The notes beneath the pieces were generated by a model. It was not told the DNA's origin, made no database searches, and was given only the letters and a program-made list of their open reading frames with translations. The position numbers and the translations under genes are program-made. Below, one piece after another: positions 1 through 5,390 of a stretch of DNA of 5,793 nucleotides (positions are counted from its first letter, which is position 1; the number at the start of each line of letters is the position of its first letter). This DNA is from Pseudopedobacter sp043763845 (lineage in GTDB: Bacteria > Bacteroidota > Bacteroidia > Sphingobacteriales > Sphingobacteriaceae): positions 1 to 5,793 of the forward strand of contig JAYULE010000224.1 of NCBI GenBank assembly GCA_043763845.1, written 5' to 3'.

Positions 1-246
1 CTTTTTCCAATCCCGCCTTTATTTAAACTTATTAAAGAACAGTCGGGAACAGCTTGGCAAGAAATGTATAAAGTGTTTAATATGGGTCACCGTATGGAAA
101 TTTATGTTATCCCCCAACTTGCCGATGATATAATTGCTATATCAAAATCGTTTAACATTGATGCCCAAATTGTAGGAAGAGTTGAAAATCACGAAGGTAA
201 AAAAGTTACTATTCAATCTCCTTACGGATTGTTTGAATATAACTAG
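1..246 (+). CDS. purM: Phosphoribosylformylglycinamidine cyclo-ligase (AIR synthetase), C-terminal end only
   Basis: PurM closes the imidazole ring of 5-aminoimidazole ribotide, using ATP, in cytosolic de novo purine synthesis. Only the last 81 codons are present, running in frame from base 1 to the TAG at 244-246. The fragment starts LFPIPPLFKLIKEQSGTAW and contains EMYKVFNMGHRMEIYV, the well-conserved C-terminal PurM block (VFNMG). It is followed by a DIIAISKSFNIDAQIVGRVE segment typical of Bacteroidota PurM. An internal ATG at 64 is not the real start, because the reading frame and the homology run through it from the window edge. tadA follows after 14 bases, so the two are probably co-transcribed. 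Family assignment is confident from recalled motifs; the N-terminal ATP-binding part lies outside the window. Confidence 0.93.
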   Translation, partial: LFPIPPLFKLIKEQSGTAWQEMYKVFNMGHRMEIYVIPQLADDIIAISKSFNIDAQIVGRVENHEGKKVTIQSPYGLFEYN

Positions 247-260
247 ATAGCTCAAAAATT

Positions 261-734
261 ATGAAATACGTATCGTTTGATGGTGAACCCGTAATTCCCC
301 AACACGAATTTTTTATGAATGAGGCTTTAAAAGAAGCTAATTTAGCTTTGGAAGCCAACGAAATACCAATTGGGGCAATTATTGTAGCAAACGGACGAAT
401 TATTGGCCGGGGACATAATCTTACCCAACGTTTAAACGATGTTACCGCCCATGCCGAAATGCAAGCATTTACAGCAGCAACAAATTTTTTAGGTGCTAAA
501 TATTTACAAAACTGCACCTTATATGTAACCTTAGAGCCCTGTGTAATGTGCGCTGGAGCTGCTTTTTGGACTCAAATTAGCGGTATAGTTTTTGGTGCAC
601 ACGACCCTCAGCGGGGATTTAGCCGTTTAAACACTCCAATTTTACACCCAAAAACCACATTGCAAGGCGGTATAATGGAAAAACAATGCGCCAGTTTAAT
701 AAGAGATTTTTTTGCCACAAAACGAAAATCTTAA
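261..734 (+). CDS. tadA: tRNA-specific adenosine deaminase TadA
   Basis: TadA is a zinc-dependent cytidine-deaminase-fold enzyme that converts A34 to inosine in the anticodon of tRNA-Arg(ACG). The 157-residue product carries the full deaminase signature. TAHAEMQAF holds zinc ligand H64 and proton-shuttling E66, and TLEPCVMCAGA holds P93 and zinc ligands C94 and C97. Further TadA landmarks are EIPIGAIIV (34-42), GRGHN (49-53), VFGAHDPQRG (110-119) and the C-terminal LIRDFFATKRK helix. Start choice is uncertain. ATG 261 gives an 18-residue extension ahead of a second ATG at 315 (MNEALKEANLAL), which is where many TadA proteins begin. I keep 261 because of its A-rich leader (caaaaatt) and close spacing to purM. 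Length fits the family (about 150-170). TadA is favoured over guanine or cytosine deaminases by the EPCVMCAGA context and the basic tail, although some databases call such proteins only nucleoside deaminase. Confidence 0.93.
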   Translation: MKYVSFDGEPVIPQHEFFMNEALKEANLALEANEIPIGAIIVANGRIIGRGHNLTQRLNDVTAHAEMQAFTAATNFLGAKYLQNCTLYVTLEPCVMCAGAAFWTQISGIVFGAHDPQRGFSRLNTPILHPKTTLQGGIMEKQCASLIRDFFATKRKS

Positions 735-766
735 CATAAAAAAAAACATTTTAGCATCACAAAACT

Positions 767-774
767 TATATTTG
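767..774 (+). promoter_or_regulatory. Bacteroidota-type -7 promoter box ahead of the superoxide dismutase gene
   Basis: TATATTTG matches the Bacteroidota -7 consensus TAnnTTTG exactly and ends 35 bases before the sod ATG. That would put the transcript start near 778-782 and leave a leader of about 30 bases. The leader ends in the A-rich tract aaataaaatatt, the usual substitute for a Shine-Dalgarno site in this phylum. No convincing -33 TTTG box is visible at the expected distance, where the sequence is a poly-A run, so the call rests on the -7 box alone. Confidence 0.5.
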
Positions 775-809
775 TACTTACAATTTTTAAACTAGTTAAA
801 TAAAATATT

Positions 810-1418
810 ATGGCATTTGAACTACCTGCGTTAGCATACGCAAACAACGCTTTAGAACCGCATATTGATGCGATGACGATGGAAATTCATCACGATAAGC
901 ACCACGCAGCTTACGTTACCAACCTAAACAAAGCTTTAGAAGGAAACGCCGCAGCTGACAATACAATTGAAGATATTTGTAAAAATATTTCGCAATACCC
1001 AATGCCAGTTAGAAATAATGGCGGTGGGCATTTTAACCATTCTTTATTTTGGAGTGTAATTGCACCAAGTGCTGGTGGTACACCAAGTGGCGATTTAGCA
1101 ACTGCAATTGATGCAGCTTTTGGTAGTTTCGATGCTTTTAAAACTAAATTTGCCGAAGCTGGTGCAACACGTTTTGGTTCGGGATGGGCTTGGTTATTAG
1201 TGGGTGAAGGTGGTAATTTAGCTGTATCATCAACTCCAAACCAAGATAACCCGTTAATGGATGTTGCTGATGTAAAAGGAACACCCATTTTAGGTATGGA
1301 TGTTTGGGAACACGCTTATTATTTAAAATACCAAAACCGCAGACCAGATTATATGGCTGCATTTTTCAATGTAATTAATTGGGATGCTGTTGCCGAACTT
1401 TATGCAGCTGCAAAATAA
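810..1418 (+). CDS. Superoxide dismutase, Mn/Fe family (Mn-type residues)
   Basis: This enzyme dismutates superoxide to hydrogen peroxide and oxygen, normally as a cytosolic dimer or tetramer. The 202-residue product is full length. The four metal ligands are visible: H27 in MEIHHDKHH, H77 in GGGHFNHSLFW, and D164 and H168 in the signature DVWEHAYY. Second-shell residues are also present: H31, Y35, and Q145 in TPNQDNPLM. Gly73 at the position where classical Fe enzymes carry their active-site Gln, together with Gln145 supplied from the C-terminal domain, is the Mn-enzyme arrangement. A Mn or cambialistic enzyme is therefore likelier than a strict FeSOD, but metal choice cannot be proven from sequence. 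No signal peptide is seen (MAFELPALAYA is the normal SOD N-terminus). The gene has its own -7 box upstream and a strong terminator downstream, so it is probably monocistronic. I leave the symbol blank because sodA or sodB depends on the metal. Confidence 0.96.
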   Translation: MAFELPALAYANNALEPHIDAMTMEIHHDKHHAAYVTNLNKALEGNAAADNTIEDICKNISQYPMPVRNNGGGHFNHSLFWSVIAPSAGGTPSGDLATAIDAAFGSFDAFKTKFAEAGATRFGSGWAWLLVGEGGNLAVSSTPNQDNPLMDVADVKGTPILGMDVWEHAYYLKYQNRRPDYMAAFFNVINWDAVAELYAAAK

Positions 1419-1443
1419 AAGGCACACAATTTGATTTGTTAAT

Positions 1444-1476
1444 AAGCGATGGGAAATAAATCCTGTCGCTTTTTTT
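1444..1476 (+). terminator. Intrinsic terminator after the superoxide dismutase gene
   Basis: An 11-bp stem (1444-1454 with 1461-1471) has a 6-base loop aataaa and two inner wobble pairs (T1450-G1465, G1451-T1464). Its G+C pairs are the AGCGA/TCGCT part and GG/CC next to the loop. A run of seven T follows from 1470 to 1476. It lies 26 bases past the sod stop codon and only 8 bases before the next ATG at 1485. Confidence 0.88.
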
Positions 1477-1484
1477 ATTAAATC

Positions 1485-1652
1485 ATGAAAAAAATTGTTT
1501 TCACTTCACTTGTATTCTCATTAATGTTGTTATCAAGCTGTCAAATTATTGAGGGCATTTTTAAAACAGGCTTGTACCTTGGCGTTTTTATTGTTGTATT
1601 AGTAATTGCAATTGTGTTATATATTATTTCGAAATTTAGAAACAAATCGTAG
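1485..1652 (+). CDS. Tiny lipoprotein with one membrane segment (55 aa)
   Basis: The short frame ATG 1485 to TAG 1652 encodes 55 residues in two parts. Residues 1-19 are a type II signal peptide: a KK start, the hydrophobic stretch IVFTSLVFSLMLL, and a lipobox LSSC with C19 as the expected lipidated residue. Residues 29-48 form a strongly hydrophobic helix (GLYLGVFIVVLVIAIVLYII) with a basic tail SKFRNKS. The linker CQIIEGIFKTG resembles a small protein family I recall as common in Bacteroidota and often mislabelled phosphatidate cytidylyltransferase. The protein is far too small for that enzyme and has no CdsA signature. It is probably a membrane-anchored lipoprotein of unknown function. It starts 8 bases after the terminator T-run and ends 3 bases before the oxidoreductase ATG, suggesting translational coupling with that gene. 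Coding status is supported by the signal peptide, the tight spacing and the coherent composition, not by a search. Confidence 0.75.
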   Translation: MKKIVFTSLVFSLMLLSSCQIIEGIFKTGLYLGVFIVVLVIAIVLYIISKFRNKS

Positions 1653-1655
1653 CAA

Positions 1656-2654
1656 ATGAAAGCAGTAGTTTTATATGGAGTTAATTTACCTTTAAAAATA
1701 ACCAAAATTGATACACCAAAACCATTAACTGGTAAAGTATTGGTGCAAATTAAAGCTGCTGCAATTAACCGCCGAGATTTGTGGATAAAAGAAGGAAAAT
1801 ATGCAGGACTAAAATTCCCGATAATTTTGGGTTCAGATTGTGCAGGATTAATACATTCCGTTGGTGCGGATGTTGATAGTGCGTTGATAGGGGAAGAAGT
1901 AATCATAAATCCAAGCTTAAATTGGGGTAAAAACGAAAACTACCAGGGACCCGAATTTCAAATTTTAGGTTTACCGCAAAACGGCACCTTTGCTCAATTT
2001 TTAGCCATTGATGTTGCTCAAATATGTAAAAAACCATCTTTTTTAAGTTTTGAGCAAGCTGCTGCTATACCATTATCAGGCTTAACGGCTTTTAGGGCTT
2101 TATTTAAAAAAGGCAATTTACTAAAAGGTGAAACAGTTTTAATAAGTGGAGCGGGTGGTGGTACGGCAACTTTTGCTTTACTTTTTGCTGTAGCTTTAGG
2201 CGCAAATGTTTACGTTACTGCAGGTAATAAACAAAAAGTTGGTAAAGCAATTTTGTTGGGGGCTAAAGGTGGCGTTTGTTATAAAGACGAGGATTGGGAT
2301 AACCAACTATTAGCGCTTACCAACGGTTTTGATGTTATTATTGATAGTGCCTTAGGGAGCGGTTTTGTAAAATACCCTAGTATAACCAAGCCTGGTGGTC
2401 GCATTGTTTTTTTTGGTGGCACCGCTGGCAATATGCCCGAAATTAATGGCAGACAAATATTTTGGAAACAATTACAAATTTTAGGCACAACAATGGGCTC
2501 GCCAAAAGATTTTGAAGCAATGATTGCATTTATAAATCAATACCAAATAAAACCCGTTATTGATGAAGTTTTTGATTTAGTTGATGCCGATTTTGCTTTT
2601 AAAAAAATGGCTGACTATGGGCAGTTTGGTAAAATGGTACTTAGGGTAAATTAA
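1656..2654 (+). CDS. MDR-superfamily NAD(P)-dependent oxidoreductase (alcohol dehydrogenase / quinone reductase-like), zinc-less
   Basis: A 332-residue medium-chain dehydrogenase/reductase. The N-terminal GroES-like substrate domain (about 1-125) starts MKAVVLYG and includes the strands LTGKVLVQIKAAAINRRDLW and FPIILGSDCAG. The Rossmann cofactor domain (about 135-280) has a glycine-rich loop GAGGGTATFALLFAVALGA at 165-183. It is followed by the family's FDVIIDSALG (225-234) and GGRIVFFG (247-254) strands. The catalytic-zinc Cys and GHE motifs are replaced (INRRD; GSDCAG), and the four-Cys structural zinc lobe is absent: region 85-110 (NPSLNWGKNENY...) contains no cysteine. It is therefore probably a zinc-independent quinone or enone reductase-like enzyme rather than a true zinc ADH, even though database names often say zinc-binding dehydrogenase. 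Substrate is unknown. The ATG is 3 bases after the small lipoprotein gene. The gene converges on the minus-strand gene ending at 2685. Confidence 0.88.
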   Translation: MKAVVLYGVNLPLKITKIDTPKPLTGKVLVQIKAAAINRRDLWIKEGKYAGLKFPIILGSDCAGLIHSVGADVDSALIGEEVIINPSLNWGKNENYQGPEFQILGLPQNGTFAQFLAIDVAQICKKPSFLSFEQAAAIPLSGLTAFRALFKKGNLLKGETVLISGAGGGTATFALLFAVALGANVYVTAGNKQKVGKAILLGAKGGVCYKDEDWDNQLLALTNGFDVIIDSALGSGFVKYPSITKPGGRIVFFGGTAGNMPEINGRQIFWKQLQILGTTMGSPKDFEAMIAFINQYQIKPVIDEVFDLVDADFAFKKMADYGQFGKMVLRVN

Positions 2655-2674
2655 GTTATCTAACCTATTTTACA

Positions 2675-2698
2675 TTAATTTTTTTTATATCAAATTAA
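2675..2698. terminator. Weak A+T-only inverted repeat between convergent genes
   Basis: TTAATTT at 2675-2681 pairs with AAATTAA at 2692-2698 around a 10-base T-rich loop. T-runs flank it on both strands. It sits between the oxidoreductase stop (2654) and overlaps the last codons of the convergent gene (stop at 2685-2687). It could slow polymerase from both sides, but the stem has no G-C pair, so it is only a weak candidate bidirectional terminator. Confidence 0.25.
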
Positions 2699-3215
2699 AA
2701 AACTTAGACCATTCTACTTGTTTTGCTAAGCAATAAAACCTTGCTGGAGTTGTTAAATACTCAAATTTAATATTTTCACTTTCGCAATGCAGCTTTATAG
2801 CATCAATTCTTATTTTCATATTGGGAATATCAGCAAAAGATTTTCTTGTTAAACAAACTCGTTTTAGTTTTGGAAGTTTTTTAATTTCTTCAATTACATT
2901 ATTCCATTTTAAAACTTTATCATCTAAATATCTGTCATTATAATTTGCAACTTCCTCAACATCAACCTCAGATATTAAATCTATAAAATCAATTTTGTGT
3001 TCCGTAATAAAATGGATTTTATCTGTTTTACTTTTACCTTTTAACGAAGGTTGGTTAAAGGCCCTTGGTAGTAAAACCCATAAAAAATTTCGAGTACGGC
3101 CGTAAAAAAAGTCGGCAACATTTTCTTCAACATTTGGGCTAAAAGTTCCAATAACCAATGTTTGGGTATTGGAGTTTATTTTATGGTTTTTAGTTTTATG
3201 AGTAATTACTGTCAA
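2685..3215 (-). CDS. Uracil-DNA glycosylase-like family protein
   Basis: A 176-residue protein resembling the uracil-DNA glycosylase superfamily, nearest to the hypoxanthine-DNA glycosylase (family 6) layout. Seen in order: strand TLVIGTFSPN (19-28) in the motif 1 position; FFYGRTRNFLWVLLPRAF (36-53), matching the Y...RN.FW.iL block; KIDFIDLISEVDVEE (74-88) in the place of the family's glwDvv strand; NDRYLDD (93-99); and strand VCLTRKSFADI (120-130). A C-terminal YLTTPARFYCLAKQVEWSKFF (153-173) sits where motif 2 and the last helix belong. Motif 1 is not the canonical GSFPG or GEAPG, so glycosylase activity is unproven. The start must be non-ATG. The codon at 3215-3213 is TTG, a TAA lies directly upstream in frame, and the first internal Met is residue 133. 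The TTG start gives a sensible N-terminus about 18 residues before the first strand. Family call is from memory of motifs. Confidence 0.68.
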   Translation of the reverse strand: MTVITHKTKNHKINSNTQTLVIGTFSPNVEENVADFFYGRTRNFLWVLLPRAFNQPSLKGKSKTDKIHFITEHKIDFIDLISEVDVEEVANYNDRYLDDKVLKWNNVIEEIKKLPKLKRVCLTRKSFADIPNMKIRIDAIKLHCESENIKFEYLTTPARFYCLAKQVEWSKFFNLI

Positions 3216-3296
3216 TTAAAAAAGTATTGGAAATAAAGCTGATGGGATAGTTTTCATATTCTATATTTTGCAGGTTAGCCGCAATTTTTAAATTAA
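3216..3296. other. Non-coding spacer upstream of the glycosylase-like gene
   Basis: This 81-base stretch separates the SRPBCC-like stub from the TTG start of the minus-strand glycosylase-like gene. A minus-strand ATG at 3257-3255 opens 13 codons in frame with that gene but ends at a TAA directly before the TTG. It is therefore either a chance frame or a lost upstream start. I find no exact TAnnTTTG promoter box and no homology I can name. Confidence 0.5.
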
Positions 3297-3350
3297 TTAC
3301 ACTTTTTCTAAAGTAGCGTTAATTTGAATTTTCAAATTATTTGTTATCAT
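3297..3350 (-). pseudogene. Truncated 5' stub of an AHA1/SRPBCC-like gene
   Basis: On the minus strand an ATG at 3350-3348 opens a 17-codon frame, MITNNLKIQINATLEKV, closed by TAA at 3299-3297. It overlaps the 3' end of the PhnB-like pseudogene in another frame, as genes of one operon would. The string I-I/Q-INATLEKV is like the first strand and turn of AHA1/START (SRPBCC) proteins, which normally continue with W and a helix (VW..LT.PE). Here the codon after V is a stop, and the following bases show no recognisable continuation. The rest of the gene seems to have been deleted. Identity rests on about a dozen residues, so it is tentative. Confidence 0.45.
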
Positions 3351-3782
3351 TTCCAGCGTTTATTAAAGTTTGAATATCAAATTTTTTCATTTGCATAAAT
3401 GTGTACATAACTTTTGGTAATTTTTTGGGTCGTTCATTAATTGCCCTAATATTGATGGTACAATTTGCCAGGACACCCCAAATTTATCGTTCAGCAAACC
3501 GCATTTACTATTCAAATCCACCTTTCCCAAGTTTTTCCCAATATTGGTTTATTTCTGATTGTGTTTCGCAAGAAATTACATATGAGTTTGCTGGCTAAAA
3601 TTTATAATTTAAACCGCCATTTAATGCCATAAATATTGTTTGGTTCAATTCAAATATTACAATCATTGAGTTTTCTGAAACTATTTTGAGTTTTGGAAAA
3701 CAAAACAGTAAAATGCTGCCGCTTCTTTTGCTTGCCCATTAAACCATAAGCAAGGTAAAATTTGATTTGCAAAGTTTTTATA
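3337..3782 (-). pseudogene. Broken PhnB-like VOC family protein gene (3-demethylubiquinone-9 3-methyltransferase-type domain)
   Basis: Reading the minus strand across three frames rebuilds an almost full-length PhnB-like protein of about 147 residues. The pieces are ILPCLWFNGQAKEAAAFYC then FQNSK (3761-3684); ENSMIVIFELN, then IFMALNGGLNYKF (3675-3598); SYVISCETQSEINQYWEKL (3585-3529); KCGLLNDKFGVSWQIVPS (3506-3453); and VMYTFMQMKKFDIQTL (3411-3364). It ends at TAA 3339-3337. The lesions are a TAT codon (3782-3780) where the ATG should stand; one A missing from the run near 3684, after which TAG 3683-3681 is read; a nonsense TAG at 3597-3595; one extra T near 3510; and one A missing from the A-run at 3426-3421. 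The decay looks recent because codons on both sides of each lesion still align. Intact relatives are small dimeric cupin-like VOC proteins of mostly unknown function. Confidence 0.9.
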
Positions 3783-3799
3783 GTGTTTTGATGATAAAA

Positions 3800-3883
3800 T
3801 TATTTTTGCGGAAATTTATTGATGTTCATAATTAAAAGTTCCCAAATATACTCGTCTAAATCTTCAAAACTTTTTTGCTGCAT
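3800..3883 (-). pseudogene. Orphan 27-codon fragment, possibly a gene remnant
   Basis: A minus-strand frame from ATG 3883-3881 to TAA 3802-3800 reads MQQKSFEDLDEYIWELLIMN and then INKFPQK. Composition is protein-like, and the string F..LDEYIW recalls the segment F.sFDkYIW of 3-methyladenine DNA glycosylase I (TagA), but the conserved TagA blocks that should follow are absent. It lies between the anchor-L/OmpA gene and the broken PhnB-like gene, so it may be another remnant of the same decayed set. It could equally be a chance frame in A+T-rich DNA. The bases on either side (3783-3799 and 3884-3931) show nothing I can identify. Confidence 0.3.
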
Positions 3884-3931
3884 AAAGCCAAAATTTAAGA
3901 CAAGTGATTAATAAAAATAAATTTATTACTT

Positions 3932-5302
3932 TTAAATTCTTATAAATTTAATGCTAACCCTACGGTTTAATTTACGGCCTTCTTCGGTAATGTTATTTGA
4001 GTAAGGTTCGGTGTACGATTTATATACAACGCTATCAAACTTAAAATTAGGTATTTCTTTTTTTATTACATTAATAACGGCTACGCACCTAGTTTTAGAT
4101 AGGTTGTAATTGTAATCGTAAGTGCCAATACTATCTGTATTTCCTGATATTTCTATACGGTAATTTTCTTTTATATTATCGTAAGTATTGGCTAACAGTT
4201 TAACTTTTTCCATTTCGCTTGGTCTTATCTCAATTTTATCAAAATCGAAATAAATATTGGTATTAGGGATTTCTACTTGCTGGGGAAGTATATCTTCTAA
4301 TAACTCGCCATCTAATATTTTTTTTGGATCTATAATTTTGCTGTAATCTGGGTAATCTTTAAACCCGGGTTGTTTATTATCTTTTGCAGCGGTAAAGCTT
4401 CGGGTTTCTAAAAACACTGCCGAGTCGTACACATTATCATCAACATCGGCAATTACAATTTTTAAGTGATAGCGTTTATAGGGTTCAACATACATTTGGG
4501 CGCTTAACTTTTGGGTAATACCATCATATTGCAAAAAATGATATAAATCTTCGTTTACAGTTTTCAATAATTCTTCATCAGGTTCGTATTCATTTCTACC
4601 ATTGGTGTTTGGCTTTATAAATACGCCTTTAATGCCTTTCCATATTTTTTTAGGCATTTTACCAGAATTTGTGTTTGATAAGTTTGGTACATTCACTTTA
4701 TTAACATCAGTAACAAAAACATTATTGTTTATAAATAATTTAGCTTCAAATTTGTTATTAATTGTATTAACGCTTACTGGGAGTGTTTTATTAGGTATAA
4801 CAGCTATATTTTTTGTAGTTTTTCCGTCTGATACAAAAAAAGCAAAAATATCATTAAACGATGAGCCTACATATTCTGGATACTCATCGGATCCAAATTG
4901 ATAATTAAATTTAATGCTGTTTTGAAACGATACAAAATCAAATTCTATTAAACTCAAATCGTATAAATCACCCTTTTCTAATATCTTTAAATCTTTATCA
5001 AATTCTTTAGTCTCCTCAAAATCTTTACTCACATTATATTTATCATTTGGACCCACAGCATCAACCGCATTACCAGTAGAAATAAGTAAACCATTGGTAA
5101 TTTTTAAAACATTGGGTGTACTAGTAAAGCTCCCCATAGCATCTACATTACCTTTGTGGCTAACGTTGCCTAAAATTATGCCTTGGCTGCCAAAGTTTTT
5201 GCGCACCCAATCATTAATATCGGGGTAGTAAACAGTTATTTGAGCATTTATTTTTGCATTACTAATTATTAGTAAGAATAAAATGAGGAATGATTTTTTC
5301 AA
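3932..5302 (-). CDS. Secreted choice-of-anchor L domain protein with C-terminal OmpA domain
   Basis: A 456-residue envelope protein. Residues 1-20 are a Sec signal peptide (MKKSFLILFLLIISNAKINA, cleavage likely before QITVYYP). Residues about 28-305 match the choice-of-anchor L domain: LLISTGNAVDAVGPN (72-86), IEFDFVSFQNSIKFNYQFGS (119-138), DEYPEYVGSSFNDIFAFF (139-156), NIAVIPNKTLPVSVNTINN (165-183) and YKRYHLKIVIADVDDNVYDS (275-294). After a Pro-rich linker (311-346) comes an OmpA-like domain (349-456): IYFDFDKIEIRP, ISGNTDSIGTYDYNYNLSKTR and LNRRVSIKF. D390 and R405 sit where OmpA proteins bind peptidoglycan diaminopimelate. The protein is thus likely periplasmic or outer-membrane-associated and tethered to the wall. 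The start is TTG at 5302-5300, since a TAA lies two codons upstream in frame and the first internal Met (56) would lose the signal peptide. No clear promoter box is seen. Ligand and role are unknown. Confidence 0.9.
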   Translation of the reverse strand: MKKSFLILFLLIISNAKINAQITVYYPDINDWVRKNFGSQGIILGNVSHKGNVDAMGSFTSTPNVLKITNGLLISTGNAVDAVGPNDKYNVSKDFEETKEFDKDLKILEKGDLYDLSLIEFDFVSFQNSIKFNYQFGSDEYPEYVGSSFNDIFAFFVSDGKTTKNIAVIPNKTLPVSVNTINNKFEAKLFINNNVFVTDVNKVNVPNLSNTNSGKMPKKIWKGIKGVFIKPNTNGRNEYEPDEELLKTVNEDLYHFLQYDGITQKLSAQMYVEPYKRYHLKIVIADVDDNVYDSAVFLETRSFTAAKDNKQPGFKDYPDYSKIIDPKKILDGELLEDILPQQVEIPNTNIYFDFDKIEIRPSEMEKVKLLANTYDNIKENYRIEISGNTDSIGTYDYNYNLSKTRCVAVINVIKKEIPNFKFDSVVYKSYTEPYSNNITEEGRKLNRRVSIKFIRI

Positions 5303-5390
5303 ATTTTAAAATTTTATGTTTTTAATCTGGTTTAAATACTTGTTTATTAGTTTATTATAATTATTGTAATATTTTTTGCGTTAACGATTC
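5303..5390. other. A+T-rich leader region upstream of the anchor-L/OmpA gene
   Basis: This is 88 bases of very A+T-rich sequence that should hold the minus-strand promoter and leader of the TTG-started gene. I searched for TAnnTTTG on the minus strand and found no exact match. Only A-rich tracts typical of translation starts in this phylum are visible (taaaattttaaaa just before TTG). Confidence 0.5.

Noticed and set aside
64..246. Independent 60-residue gene starting at ATG 64
   Set aside because: The frame is open from base 1 and the PurM C-terminal homology runs through this ATG, so it is an internal methionine.
209..517. Minus-strand frame opposite purM and tadA
   Set aside because: It overlaps the strongly supported deaminase gene and has no motifs; it is a shadow.
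735..766. A-rich stretch between tadA and the sod promoter, considered as a tadA terminator
   Set aside because: No G-C stem precedes a T-run on the plus strand; only an A-run and loose AAAAT/ATTTT pairing are present.
911..1288. Minus-strand frame opposite the superoxide dismutase gene (also 1144-1362)
   Set aside because: The plus-strand frame has all metal ligands of superoxide dismutase; the antisense frames are codon-bias shadows.
1541..1906. Minus-strand frame across the lipoprotein gene and the oxidoreductase start
   Set aside because: It overlaps two plus-strand genes with clear signatures and shows no motif of its own.
3240..3257. Minus-strand leader peptide with attenuation upstream of the glycosylase-like gene
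   Set aside because: The 13-codon frame has no cluster of one amino acid codon and no following hairpin pair, so a leader peptide is unsupported.
3401..3598. Plus-strand 65-codon open frame
   Set aside because: It lies antisense to the recognisable PhnB-like pseudogene and has no family features, so it is a shadow created by the decayed gene.
3916..3927. Perfect palindrome AATAAATTTATT after the anchor-L/OmpA stop, considered as a terminator
   Set aside because: It is pure A+T with no loop space for a stable stem and no G-C pair, so it is expected by chance in such DNA.
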